NCBI GenBank assembly: GCA_003427395.1
Contig: BFEA01000133.1
Span: 1,546,059-1,573,107 of the forward strand
DNA from: Chara braunii
Lineage: Eukaryota; Streptophyta; Charophyceae; Charales; Characeae
Direction of reading: 5' to 3'
Length of the DNA stretch: 27,049 bases
The notes below the pieces were generated by a model. It was not told where the DNA came from. It saw only the letters and a program-made list of their open reading frames with translations, and did no database searches. How positions within the stretch are numbered: position 1 is the first letter of the stretch; each line of letters begins with the position of its first letter. This document shows, one piece after another, positions 9,381-17,943 of this stretch. Position numbers and translations under genes: made by a program.

Positions 9381-10400
9381 ATGCCTCCCTTCTTTTCTTA
9401 CACCAACCTCCCCTATCAACTCAAAGAGAGCTCCTACCCCATGCGAAATTTTCCCGAGTACCTGGTGGAGTTGGACAACGTGGAACTGTTGCCGCAAGCT
9501 GAGGAGGACGCGTGGGAATTGCACCGCGCGCTATATCGATCGGTGGTGCTGGGCATGTTCAGGTGTGCCGTATCGTACGACGATCACAACATCGCCGAGA
9601 ACCTGCAGGTGTACTACGTCATCTCGCGGCCTAAGCCGGAGAAGAAGGAGGGCACAGTGGCATTATACCCGTTCGAGGAGATTGGGACGAGCAGGCCGGG
9701 ACTGCTGGAGCTCATTCACATTGAGTTGCTGTCTATCACGCAAGTGATTGCCAACGAAGAAGAGGATCTCCAACTCCGCCTACGAACAACATCGGCTCTG
9801 CGACAATCTTACCACACGGCGGTGATACCGGACTATATTGCACGGGAGGGGGAAAAGGTGGTGAGCATTGCCGATCGAAAGTCGCTGCGGCCTCCCTCAT
9901 CCTACCCCAAGCCAGTAGCCCCGAGGGCCCTCAGGAAGACGCCCAAGAAGAGACGTCGCCAGCCATCGCCAGAAGCACAAGGAAGCCGGGTGGGACCCGG
10001 AGAAGAGGTGAACAAGGTCGGGCGGGTGCGAAAGCCAGATCCCGTTCCAGAGAGCAAGGCGGCGCCGATCAAGGGACCTCCACCGGGGGAAGGAGTGGAA
10101 ACGAGCAGATTTCGGATACGCGGGAACCCTCAGGAGCCGACACCTCAGCCGCCGCTCCTTCCCGACCTTAGGCTCAATCTTGATGGAGCCGGCCCATCCG
10201 CACCAGCAGGAGGAGGAGGAGTGGGAAGAGTACCATATCCCACACCCGGACCCCCCATCCTTGCAGGACCTTTCCGCTTCTGCCAGCCAACCGGGAGTGC
10301 CCTGGTCATTGACCTTAGCAGTTCCTCCGAGCCGGACGGTCCACCCGACGGATGTTGCGTTCATGGTGGAGCCTGCAACCATCAGGATAGAAGCAATTGA
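9381..10400 (+). CDS. Unknown ORF B, 339 aa, basic disordered C-terminus
   Basis: The frame is open without interruption, and its ATG directly follows the TAA at 9378. Residues 1-170 look globular and mixed (LVELDNVELLPQAEEDAWEL, QVYYVISRPKPEKKEG). Residues 170-339 are Pro/Lys/Arg/Gly-rich with KTPKKRRRQP, a likely nuclear-localisation type basic cluster, and then LVIDLSSSSEPDGPP. No family recognised. That it stays open while integrase beside it has stops is notable, but chance or high GC could contribute. It lies where plant Ty3/gypsy elements sometimes carry additional ORFs. From about 10180 its frame overlaps that of ORF C, so the true C-terminus is uncertain. Confidence 0.5.
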   Translation: MPPFFSYTNLPYQLKESSYPMRNFPEYLVELDNVELLPQAEEDAWELHRALYRSVVLGMFRCAVSYDDHNIAENLQVYYVISRPKPEKKEGTVALYPFEEIGTSRPGLLELIHIELLSITQVIANEEEDLQLRLRTTSALRQSYHTAVIPDYIAREGEKVVSIADRKSLRPPSSYPKPVAPRALRKTPKKRRRQPSPEAQGSRVGPGEEVNKVGRVRKPDPVPESKAAPIKGPPPGEGVETSRFRIRGNPQEPTPQPPLLPDLRLNLDGAGPSAPAGGGGVGRVPYPTPGPPILAGPFRFCQPTGSALVIDLSSSSEPDGPPDGCCVHGGACNHQDRSN

Positions 10401-10870
10401 AGGGGCCCCGTGTCCTGATCCTGCATGGGAGCCATATCTGGAGCTGCCATTTGAAGGATGCGTCGCGGCCAGACTAGCAGGAACACTCATCTACAAGGCC
10501 GGCCAGTGGCCGGCCAGTGGCCGAATGTAATGTACCATTTCCTCGTCATCGCGGTGCTCAGGAGGGAACGAAGGCCGTATACCGGGACCCATCTGGTGAT
10601 GACGGGTTCAGGGAATCGCATGGTGCGGCGACGGGTTGTACGGGCTATTGCGGATCTGGCACCACGTGTCTTGGCACACATACCGGGGGCGTTTCTCTAT
10701 CCCTCCTTTGTCCAAAACCACTTCAATGAGGTGGAGGCGCCGACTACTCCGGCTCAGCTGACAGCCTTTCTTCCGCCTCTTCCTCCCCCTCTTAATCTCG
10801 AGATCGACCATTTCCCCCTAATCTCTTTCTTCTTTCCCCTATCTTCCTCTTCCTTTCCTGTTCTAATTAC
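10183..10870 (+). pseudogene. Unknown ORF C, frameshifted by an 11-bp duplication
   Basis: Frame 1 from ATG 10183 encodes an acidic/Pro-rich leader and then PATIRIEAIEGAPCPDP, up to a stop at 10528. Frame 0 resumes around 10520 with MYHFLVIAVLRRERRPYTGTH and runs to a Pro-rich region near 10800. The shift between frames coincides with an 11-bp tandem duplication at 10497-10518, whose length changes the frame by exactly the needed amount. So a single longer reading frame was probably broken by a slippage event. The 5' part overlaps ORF B in another frame. No family recognised. The YTGTHLV...R...RAI stretch loosely resembles ORF A. Confidence 0.4.
10497..10518 (+). repeat. 11-bp tandem duplication
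   Basis: GGCCGGCCAGT occurs twice in immediate succession (10497-10507 and 10508-10518), followed by GGCCG. It lies inside ORF C and accounts for its frame change. Confidence 0.9.
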
Positions 10871-10898
10871 AAAGGCCGTGCGACAAAACGCGCTGTGT

Positions 10899-10937
10899 AA
10901 AAAAAAAAAAATGAAAAAAAAAAAAAAAAAAAAAAAA
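10899..10937 (+). repeat. A-rich tract
   Basis: A run of A interrupted by TG near 10912. It follows the unknown ORFs and could be a relic of a polyadenylated insertion or a simple repeat. I cannot assign a parent element. Confidence 0.6.
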
Positions 10938-10987
10938 CTTAATCGGCCCAGCTGACGATGGAAGGGCCGCCCGATCAGGTGTACAAT

Positions 10988-10998
10988 AGGAGGGGAGA
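10988..10998 (+). promoter_or_regulatory. Candidate polypurine tract
   Basis: AGGAGGGGAGA is an 11-base purine run between the last internal ORF and the putative 3' LTR, where plus-strand priming of an LTR retrotransposon would occur. Such runs are common by chance, so this is weak. Confidence 0.25.
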
Positions 10999-11769
10999 TC
11001 CATAACGATGCGATAGGCATCAAAATAGAGTAGGTGATGACTAGGGCTAACTTACGAAGCAGTGGCCGCCTGGATCATCAAGGTAATTAGGAATTTAGGA
11101 GGGCTATACAAAAGTCGGGAGACTGCTATTTTTTCAGAACCCCTTGCGCATCACAGATGTGATAAGCCAGGATCCGCACTCGGTAGTTTCCCGTACCCCT
11201 AAGGGAAAATCCCACGTAGAACTCCGAAGTATGGATTCAAGATAATGGGGGAAAGAGGTGTTTCATTTTCCTTTTTCTTTGTCCTTTTCCTTTTTGTTTA
11301 AAGGGAGTGGGGCCAGAATAGAAAACATAATTCCGGTCTAGCATAGCCGGTTAGCGGCCGCACCAAGAAATGCAAGAAACAGTTGGGACTTAGTGGGAGT
11401 AGGAATTTTGAATTTTTGGGCGCCCAGCGGTTTTTGAATTTTTGCGCGCCGCGTAAATCTGTTCCCCCCACTCTGCATCCTCGCGCCATCTTCCCTTCTT
11501 GCTGGGCATCTCCCTCTTGCATGTCTCTTCATTTTCCCTCTAAGCGAGGTCGGATCCCCCCTTCTCCTTTCCCAGCAAATGATCGGCTGTCTAATTGGGA
11601 TGGTCGGGCCAATATGGTGGCCGCGGGAAGCGCACCCCACTTGGACAACCAACCCAATCACGCAGAACATTCGATTCGCCTCCTTCGACCCTTCTGGAAC
11701 GTCTGCCCTTCCTATGTCCTGACCATCTGCACCCCGCGCTTTGCGCAGCCTCTCCTCCGCCTTCCTCGC

Positions 11770-11776
11770 TATAAAT
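11770..11776 (+). promoter_or_regulatory. TATA box of the putative LTR promoter
   Basis: TATAAAT, followed by a CT-rich initiator-like stretch (11785-11805), lies in the middle of the putative 3' LTR. This fits a U3 promoter with R/U5 downstream, but no transcript evidence is available. Confidence 0.4.
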
Positions 11777-12346
11777 TTCCGCAATCCCTTCCTCTCACTC
11801 TCTTTGATCTCGGTTGCAAGCTGCGCAAGCTATGCGTGAAGCCCGCGGCGCCGGAAAGGCTCGACGTGCCCCGTGGTGGACGGAGTGACGGCGCATGGTG
11901 GAGTTAGCGGTAGACTTGGGGGTAAGGCAGTCGGAGGGACTGAGCGGTGGTGGGGATCAGATGCCCACAGCGGCAGGGTCTTGTGGATATGGTTGTCGGT
12001 GGTTTTGACGGATTGGGGACTGGGCCAGATCGACCAGTTGAGATAATTTTGTATTGTGAAGACGAAGTTCTTTTCTCCATTGCTGTCCCCGTGTGATGTG
12101 TGCATGATTCCAAAGGTTGGGTAATTTGTTGTGCATATCGGGTACGAAAGTCTATGGATGTTGCATGGTTCATTGAAGAATGTATGGGTTGCGTGTGTGT
12201 ATGCGCCTTTGGGCCTGACGAGCGAAAGCATCAAGGTATTGAGTGTCGATTGCTTGCATGAGGGCATGAATGCATCGGTCCTTCCCGTCTCCCTTTCTTT
12301 TTGATTATTTGTGCGAGTGTGTGTGATACGTGCCAACCTCCTTTCG

Positions 12347-12349
<3 letters not shown>

Positions 12350-12399
<50 letters not shown>

Positions 12400-12556
12400 N
12401 NNNNNNNNNNNNNNNNNNNNNNNNNNNNNNNNNNNNNNNNNNNNNNNNNNNNNNNNNNNNNNNNNNNNNNNNNNNNNNNNNNNNNNNNNNNNNNNNNNNN
12501 NNNNNNNNNNNNNNNNNNNNNNNNNNNNNNTCTATCTCTCTCTCTCTCTCTCTCTC
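12350..12556. repeat. (CT)n microsatellite with a 131-base assembly gap
   Basis: CT repeats at 12350-12399, N at 12400-12530, then CT repeats at 12531-12556. The gap size is whatever the assembler assigned. Serine/leucine frames running through it are artefacts. Confidence 0.97.
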
Positions 12557-12599
12557 CGGGTGTTTGACACCGCGTTGAGGTTGATGATACAGAGAAGAG

Positions 12600-13181
12600 A
12601 TGGAGAAAGAAAGTTGGACGCATCCTTTTTCAACGACATCCATTGATCTTTGCATGGAGTCAGGTTTCGTCTCGTCGGACAGAAGCGCGGGTCGTCGCCC
12701 GAGCTCGGACCTGGCCTCAAAGCGTTGCCGCGCGCTCCCGCCCTTCCCGATCGTAGACAACAATGGCATCTACTGCGATGCCGCGGACGTGCGGGGTGTG
12801 CTGTGGCGCACTGAGCCAATCCACCTTTATAACCCGACCTAGACATGCCATATAGGCGGGAGTGGGTTTGCGCTGATTGAGCGATTTGCCTCCCCACCTT
12901 TAATTTTACCGTACACCGACCTCATGGTGTCGCCTTGGTCCGCCGTGCACGCCATCTGGCGACCGCGGTTTAAATGTCGTTGGTGTCGCCAGGGAGACTC
13001 GTGCTCTTGGCGACGGTTGGTGCTGGGGTACGAAGGGGCTACCCGATTCCCCGAACTTTCCTATAACGCGGGCGTGCTCCCTGCCCATTTCCGAACCTGG
13101 GTTCCATCAACCTGTCCGACCCCGGGCGAGCCCGTGCCGCGCCGTCCGCACGGACTAGATGAGTCCGACAACGAAGCCTGA
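12600..13181 (+). pseudogene. LTR-resident reading frame with a Cys-rich motif, 3' copy
   Basis: One frame runs from ATG 12600 to TGA 13179 with a single TAG at 12840. The product, about 190 residues, has NGIYCDAADVRGVLWRTEP before the stop. After it come GSGFALIERF, LPYTDLMVSPW and FKCRWCRQGDSCSWRR (Cys codons at 12975, 12984, 13002), a C-x2-C-x5-C arrangement, and then LGYEGATRFPELSYN. The LPY-PW-W-CRxCR part matches the frame at 738-1022 with only one single-residue gap. Conservation at protein level between two diverged LTR-like segments suggests it once encoded something. I do not recognise the family; zinc binding is a guess from the cysteines. Confidence 0.5.
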
Positions 13182-13523
13182 ACCTGTTTTTGGGGCCTCC
13201 ACCCCCAAGGCCTGCGCGAACCCTGTGCCTTGGGGAACGGATTTTCGCCCTCGTCCGCTTCGTCTTTCGTCTCCTCTCCTCTCGTCGGTTACTTTCTCTT
13301 TTTCCGAAAAAAAAAAAAAGGATGACGTTTGGGCCTTAGGACACCGTCCTCCCATCATCCGCCGTTGGCGACAGCCCGAATCCTCGCCCAGGCACCTCGG
13401 GCCGAAGTAAGAGTCCCCCGTTTCGTCCGGATGACTCAACCCCCACGGCCAAAAACCCTCGGCCACACCCCTACTAACTCTGATCGGCGTCCAAAGTACG
13501 GAACACTGCGAGGGGCGTAAGGT

Positions 13524-14075
13524 TGCGCATCACACACATGTGGAACCTGGTACTGTCCATGATGACCGTTGTCTTTTGTGTGCCCATGGCGTGTTCCTGG
13601 TTTTCGTCATGTTTATAGAATTTTGAAAGAGTTCTTGCCATTGTTGGGGTGATGATCATCCTCGTCCTCTGTGCACGAGACGACGGAATTCACATGCCAT
13701 CCCGCGGGACAAGGAGTACGTCAGCTCGCATCCGGTTCTTGTCATCACTGCTGTGTGTCCTACGTCGCCAGTCATGGGGCTCTCCCGTCATGTTTTTGCC
13801 GTCGAAGCATGGATCCGCAAATCGATGGCTGGGGCGATTCAACACTTCTGCTCATTTTCATCCCCCTGCAGTGGATGAACCACAGGAACGTCATGGCAAT
13901 GGTCGTCATCGAAGTGGCAGCCACGGTGCCAATGTGCGTGCCAGGCATGTCGGTGGCCCTCTTGCTGTTGACAGGTGCGGTTATGCACGACATGTCCTCG
14001 ACTTCCACGGCCGCCAGCATGTGCGCGAGTTGCATGGATGGTAGACGACAGCTCGGTGTTCTCGAACTCAGAGGC
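13524..14075 (+). other. 5' part of the Harbinger-type element, unclear content
   Basis: This lies between the LTR end and the recognisable transposase. Open frames run through on the plus strand (for example 13671-14219), but most of their sequence has no family signature. It may contain the N-terminal part of the transposase and the element's left end. I could not find terminal inverted repeats. Confidence 0.35.
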
Positions 14076-15012
14076 GACGTGAAGAAGGATCTCCAGAGAG
14101 TGGGCGGCCGTCATGAGAAGGTGTTCCAGCATTTCTATAGACTCCCCTGGCCATTGTTTGAAGAGATACTTGCTCGCATCGCTCCTCATATCCAGCGGCA
14201 GGCGACAAACTGGAGATAATCAGTGTTGGCAACACATAAGTTTGTGTGCTCACTCATCCAGTGGGCAACTGGTGGTTTCTATACGCAATCGGCGCATGGT
14301 CTGGGCCTCGGCCTTGCCAGCGCCATGCGGAGCAATGAGGACGTCGCTGATGCCCTCATCACGGAGTACAGCCATCTGCTACAATTCCCAACCGATGGGG
14401 AGCTTCACAAAACACTTGATGCTTTCGATTGGAAAGGCTTCCCTGGTTGTGTTGGTGCAATTGGTTGCACCCACGTCTACATTGAGAAGCCAAGGAATGA
14501 GTGGGGATAATGCTACTATGATCGGACACGACAATTTTTCGTCGTTGCGCAAGTGGTGTGCGATCACGAGTGTCGAATCGTTAGTGTGTATGTGGCCTCT
14601 CCTGAGTCCTGGGTCTGTTCATGACAGTCGTGTCCTCCGAATATCCCCTCTTTACTAACGGGCACAACGAGGTACGAGGGTTTTAACAACGGGGAGCGGA
14701 GCCCTTCGCGATGGTCGGAGTGTCGGTAGGTATCTCTTGGCGGATGCTGGCTACCCGCAGTTTCCATGGCTCATGACACCAGTTGGAGGGAGCAGCAGGA
14801 CACCAGCCGAGAAGGTGTATAATGAATGCCACACTTCAACACGGTCATGCATCGAACGCACGTTTGGGAGATTGAAGGCAGTGTGGAGGAACTTCATAAG
14901 GAGACATATTGGCAACATGAAAACTCTTTGCAAAGAGTTCATGGCCATCTGCGTCCTCCACAACATTATGGTCGATTCCACAGTGCAGGTTGATCGAGAA
15001 CTGCTGTTCTGA
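14076..15012 (+). pseudogene. PIF/Harbinger DDE transposase (HARBI1-like), broken
   Basis: Frame 0 gives YRLPWPLFEEILARIAPHIQ, a stop at 14217, then VCSLIQWATGGFYTQSAHGLG, FPTDGELHKTL and GFPGCVGAIGCTHVYI, all typical of the Harbinger nuclease. The codon at 14463-14465 is Gly where the first catalytic Asp of the DDE triad is expected. After a stop at 14508 the frame continues with YYDRTRQFFVVAQVVCD and then shifts. Frame 1 carries the second Asp in VHDSRVLRISPLY (14623-14625), a stop at 14656, LLADAGYPQFPWLMTP, and the third acidic residue in SCIERTFGRLKAVW (Glu at 14854-14856). It ends with CVLHNIMVD. The enzyme would cut and paste the element; here it is inactive. The partner Myb-like gene of this superfamily is not seen. 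Confidence 0.88.
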
Positions 15013-15365
15013 TGACAACAGCAGTGATGATTTGGACGGTGAGAGCAGGCCCCACTGCAGTCAGCATGTTCCAGCCACATGTCACCGTCTTTCTCCACCA
15101 CCGCCGAAGGATGACTCTGCATGCGTCCTGGCGCTAGGAAAGAAGTTGAGGGAGAGCCTCATCTCTCATGATGCACATCACGCGCATCTTCACAGAGCTC
15201 CGCAACCGAACTCTTGGCAATGTTGATTCCTGTCTGTTTTTTTTTGTGGCGTGCATGAGTAGGGCCCAACAGGGTTATGGCAGCCTCTTGATGAATCTAT
15301 TTTTTTATACGAATTTCATTGTCTTTGTCGCTATCGCTTTCTCTCTGTTTGTCTCTCTCTCAATA
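15013..15365. other. 3' flank of the transposase, no gene
   Basis: No family is recognisable after the transposase stop. Short open frames are present but carry no motifs. The sequence becomes T-rich and passes into a (TA)n tract. Confidence 0.5.
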
Positions 15366-15412
15366 TAATATACATATATATATATATATCATATATATAT
15401 ACCTTATATATA
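15366..15412. repeat. (TA)n microsatellite
   Basis: Imperfect AT/TA repeats with small interruptions. Confidence 0.85.
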
Positions 15413-15543
15413 TCTACATACCTATGTATTCGCTTTGTGGAAAGTGCGACTGTTACATACGGTGAAAGAAAATCATCGATACAAGCGAACAAACATTGGA
15501 AAGACAAGGGCAAGGGCATGGAATGAAAGAAAGGACAAGCATC

Positions 15544-15746
15544 AAACCACCAGTACCTGGCCCAGCTATTGATGCCGAGCTGGGAAACGCCCTGCGCGCC
15601 AAGTTTTGTTGAGCCGCCGCCCATCGTTTCGTCTCTCTTTTGGCTGGCGCCTCCAGCCATTGTGGTCCGGTAGGCCGAAGCCCATCAGTCGCGGCGCGCT
15701 AACGGGAAACGCCTGCGACCGATGTATGGGCCAAGACTGGTGGTTT
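15544..15746. mobile_element. MITE-like element with terminal inverted repeats
   Basis: AAACCACCAGT at 15544-15554 is the exact reverse complement of ACTGGTGGTTT at 15736-15746, and pairing extends imperfectly inward (TGGCCCA near both ends). The 203-bp interior is non-coding and has two GGGAAACGCC copies (near 15582 and 15704) and CGCGCC blocks. Size and structure fit a non-autonomous DNA transposon. I could not define a target-site duplication, so the superfamily is open. Confidence 0.6.
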
Positions 15747-15844
15747 AAACACAACATAAAAAACAAACAAAATTATATAGAAAAAGAAAGGGCATATGCC
15801 TTCTCGCCATGGTGTGAACAACATGACCTGCAAACTTTTTTTTT

Positions 15845-15848
<4 letters not shown>

Positions 15849-15875
<27 letters not shown>

Positions 15876-15876
15876 T
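15849..15876. repeat. T run and (CT)n microsatellite at the PLE left edge
   Basis: A T run (to 15849) followed by CT repeats abuts the left end of the truncated PLE copy at 15879. Permuted Penelope-like elements are known to favour microsatellites as insertion sites, so this may be part of the target. Confidence 0.85.
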
Positions 15877-15878
15877 GC

Positions 15879-17075
15879 ATCTCTAGCAAGGTTTGTTAGA
15901 GTGGCCGGAGGTAACTGGGGGGCTTCACTCCTCAGGATTTACCCCGGCCTTCACAAGTACTTAGTATAGCCAGGGAGATTTTTTGAAATCTTTTGGGTAT
16001 ATTTTGGGTGTTTTCCGTTCGCATGACGACTCTTCGGATTTAACGGTAGGAATTTTACCTATGGGAACGGTCGAGGTATTACGGAGACGATTTTAGCTAG
16101 ATCTTTCCTTTTTTTTTTTTTTTTTTTTTTTTTTAAAGGAAAGGGGGTGCCGGATTTCGGATTAGATGTTTATCGAACCAGCAGCGAGGCCGTTGTGCGG
16201 ATCAGAAAGGTACCTACTCGGTAGCAGTGGAATGGCATGTGCTGCCTCTGCTATGACTGGAGTGGGAGATGCAGGTGCGAGTGTTGGGAGTCAACCAGTT
16301 CATTCGGCTGCTACCACAGGATGGGATGACATAAGCTATACATGGCTATGGGGGTAATTAGTATCATCGGGAAACGATGTCGATCGGGTAGCTAGGACAG
16401 ATGTTAGGAGATTGACTTGAAGTTTTTGGACCGCGGGAAGCTGAATTTTTGTGAAGTTTTTGGACCGCGGTACTAAGGAGGTAAGATTGTTCTTTCTGTT
16501 GTTTCTCTGTTGGTACGTGACTGCAGAGGGATGGTGAGTTTTGAGTACTGGTTTGCCATGGGGGATACTCAGATCGAGAGGATCGATGTGGACTGTAATG
16601 TCGGAAAAATGGTGGTATGCGAAGTGATGAATGTAGGTTGTAATCCGATGTTTTGTCGACGCTGGGGAACGGGAAAAAGAAAAAGAAAAAAGAAGAGAAA
16701 AAAGAGGTGAGATAGAAGGAAGATGGTCTCTGGCAATGTTGGGTAAGAGTAGCGTGGATCGAAGGTTGATCGGATAGACAGTGTGTTGGCGACGAGCTCG
16801 TGAGATAGAATAGCGATTTTCAGTATTTAAAGAAGGACAGGGATGGCCTTAACCCTCTCACCAAGCTAGGTTGCTTGTTCAGGATACTTCTGTTCTCCCT
16901 GATAAGTCTGTGGTGTGCGCCCACAACGAAACGCGTCGGAGATCGCGTGCAAGTGCTTTATCGTCTTATCTGTTGATTTTCAGTTGTATCTTGAGGGAAG
17001 TGCCTGGTATCTGGTTATACTTTGTATGATCTTCCAGCACGAAGAACAGTGTGGCTGTTGTTTCTCCTGTGAACT
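15879..17075 (+). repeat. Upstream pseudo-LTR: 5'-truncated PLE copy
   Basis: This 1.2-kb segment repeats, with few differences, 22000-22447 plus 25064-25799. It begins inside the RT reading frame: positions 15884-15967 encode the same C-terminal residues as 22005-22090 (LARFVRVAGGNWGASLLRIY...), then the stop and the 3' untranslated part. It ends at GTGAACT (17075), the same point where the downstream copy ends (25799). So the array is a 5'-truncated copy fused head-to-tail to a longer copy, the typical origin of pseudo-LTRs in Penelope-like elements. A poly(T) tract lies at about 16110-16133. Confidence 0.88.
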
Positions 17076-17943
17076 TGGTGATCGTGGTAACCTACTTTGC
17101 TCTGTCGAAGATTTGGTTGCTACGTGTGGTCGGATACGAATGATGTGAGTTGGTTGTATATTGGATCGATTGAGTGTTGGGTACTATATTGTGTTCGGGA
17201 GTGGAGAGGCGAGGGAGCAATAAAGAGTAGGGACACGCTGGGTATATCCTTCTCGAGGATTGGTTGTTGTTTTCGTTGGAGGGATTTGGGGTCGTGTTGA
17301 GGGGTGAAGAGCTTAGAGCGTTGAAGGGTTTTTAGACGCATCCCGCTTTCGTGCATGCCTTCGCAACGGGTTTCGCTCCTACGAACCCAGTTGTCTAGGT
17401 GTTTGATTAACCTGTTTTTCGATCGTAGTTGGAAAAAGATCCTTAAGGGCGCATTTGTACTTGTTATCCACTTGAAGGGGGACTAGCACTAATTGAGGGA
17501 TGCGTTATTTGGATAAGGTGGGTATTCAAGAAGGTGATTATGGGAACACGTAGGTGTAGGAATTACTTATTTATTTTCGTAGTAGGGCTTGCGATCTCCA
17601 AGGGGTTGTTGATGAGTTGGAAATGGTGTAGATCGTGGTATTTCGAATAGAAAGTGATTGTGACCTTCAAACGTTCGGATTATTGAAATCAGAATAGTTA
17701 GAGTTAAGAACACGAGGCACATTAGAGAAGTAGAGTTAGAAAGGCTATGGAAAGATCTGGAAAGGGAGGTGGACATTTTAATACCAATCATACACGTCGC
17801 ACTTCACGACGGGGATGCAGATACGAAGACAGAGTTATTCACTCAACTAGATAGAGTACTGGGTAGAGTGTATAGTGTGGGTTGTAGACTTGGGGACTGT
17901 AGGAATCGAAGGGCCATGATATCGAGGAGGAGGCAAAACACGA
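17076..17943 (+). other. PLE 5' leader, no clear coding
   Basis: This lies between the junction of the two PLE copies and the first credible start (ATG 17944). Short open frames occur (for example 17769-17951), but none has a recognisable domain. It may be the 5' untranslated region. Confidence 0.5.

Larger units (their letters stand above)
61..13523 (+). mobile_element. Decayed Ty3/gypsy LTR retrotransposon with nested insertions
   Basis: Seen in order on the plus strand: an LTR-like end at 1403, a primer-binding site, gag with a CCHC knuckle, a retropepsin region, the start of RT, a 3.4-kb block of foreign repeats, integrase, three unknown reading frames, and a second LTR-like end at about 13523. 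The two ends share a diverged block (about 1300-1405 versus 13430-13525, both with a CTCGGC-ACACCCCT core and ending GGGCGTRAGGTTG). The protease-RT-integrase order is that of Metaviridae-type elements. RT beyond its first ~58 codons and RNase H are missing. It could instead be two different decayed elements that happen to lie in register. The left boundary is not visible because the 5' LTR runs into the window edge. Confidence 0.6.
10999..13523 (+). repeat. Putative 3' LTR
   Basis: The right end is supported by similarity to the 5' LTR end at about 1403, and by the absence of a primer-binding site after it. Within it are a promoter-like region with TATAAAT at 11770-11776, a short direct repeat near 11397-11450 (TTTGAATTTTTG twice, before GGCGCC or CGCGCC), a (CT)n tract with an N gap, and the LTR-resident frame at 12600-13181. 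The left edge is a guess based on a purine run. At about 2.5 kb it would be a long LTR, inflated by the microsatellite. The stretch 11040-11760 holds no gene that I can support. Confidence 0.45.

Noticed and set aside
12301-12769. Open frames through the N gap and (CT)n
   Set aside because: The unknown bases and the dinucleotide repeat keep the frame open artificially.
13649-14044. Separate gene from the frame at 13649-14044
   Set aside because: No domain, overlapping open frames on both strands, and position just before the transposase; more likely part of the Harbinger element.
16340-16400. Hammerhead ribozyme in the pseudo-LTR (GGGAAACGATG segment)
   Set aside because: The CTGANGA core and three-stem arrangement are not present, and permuted Penelope-like elements are known to lack canonical hammerheads.
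16510-16710. 66-codon frame repeated at 25240-25440
   Set aside because: It lies in the 3' untranslated part of the PLE after the RT stop; it is repeated because the pseudo-LTR is repeated, and ends in a low-complexity basic tail.
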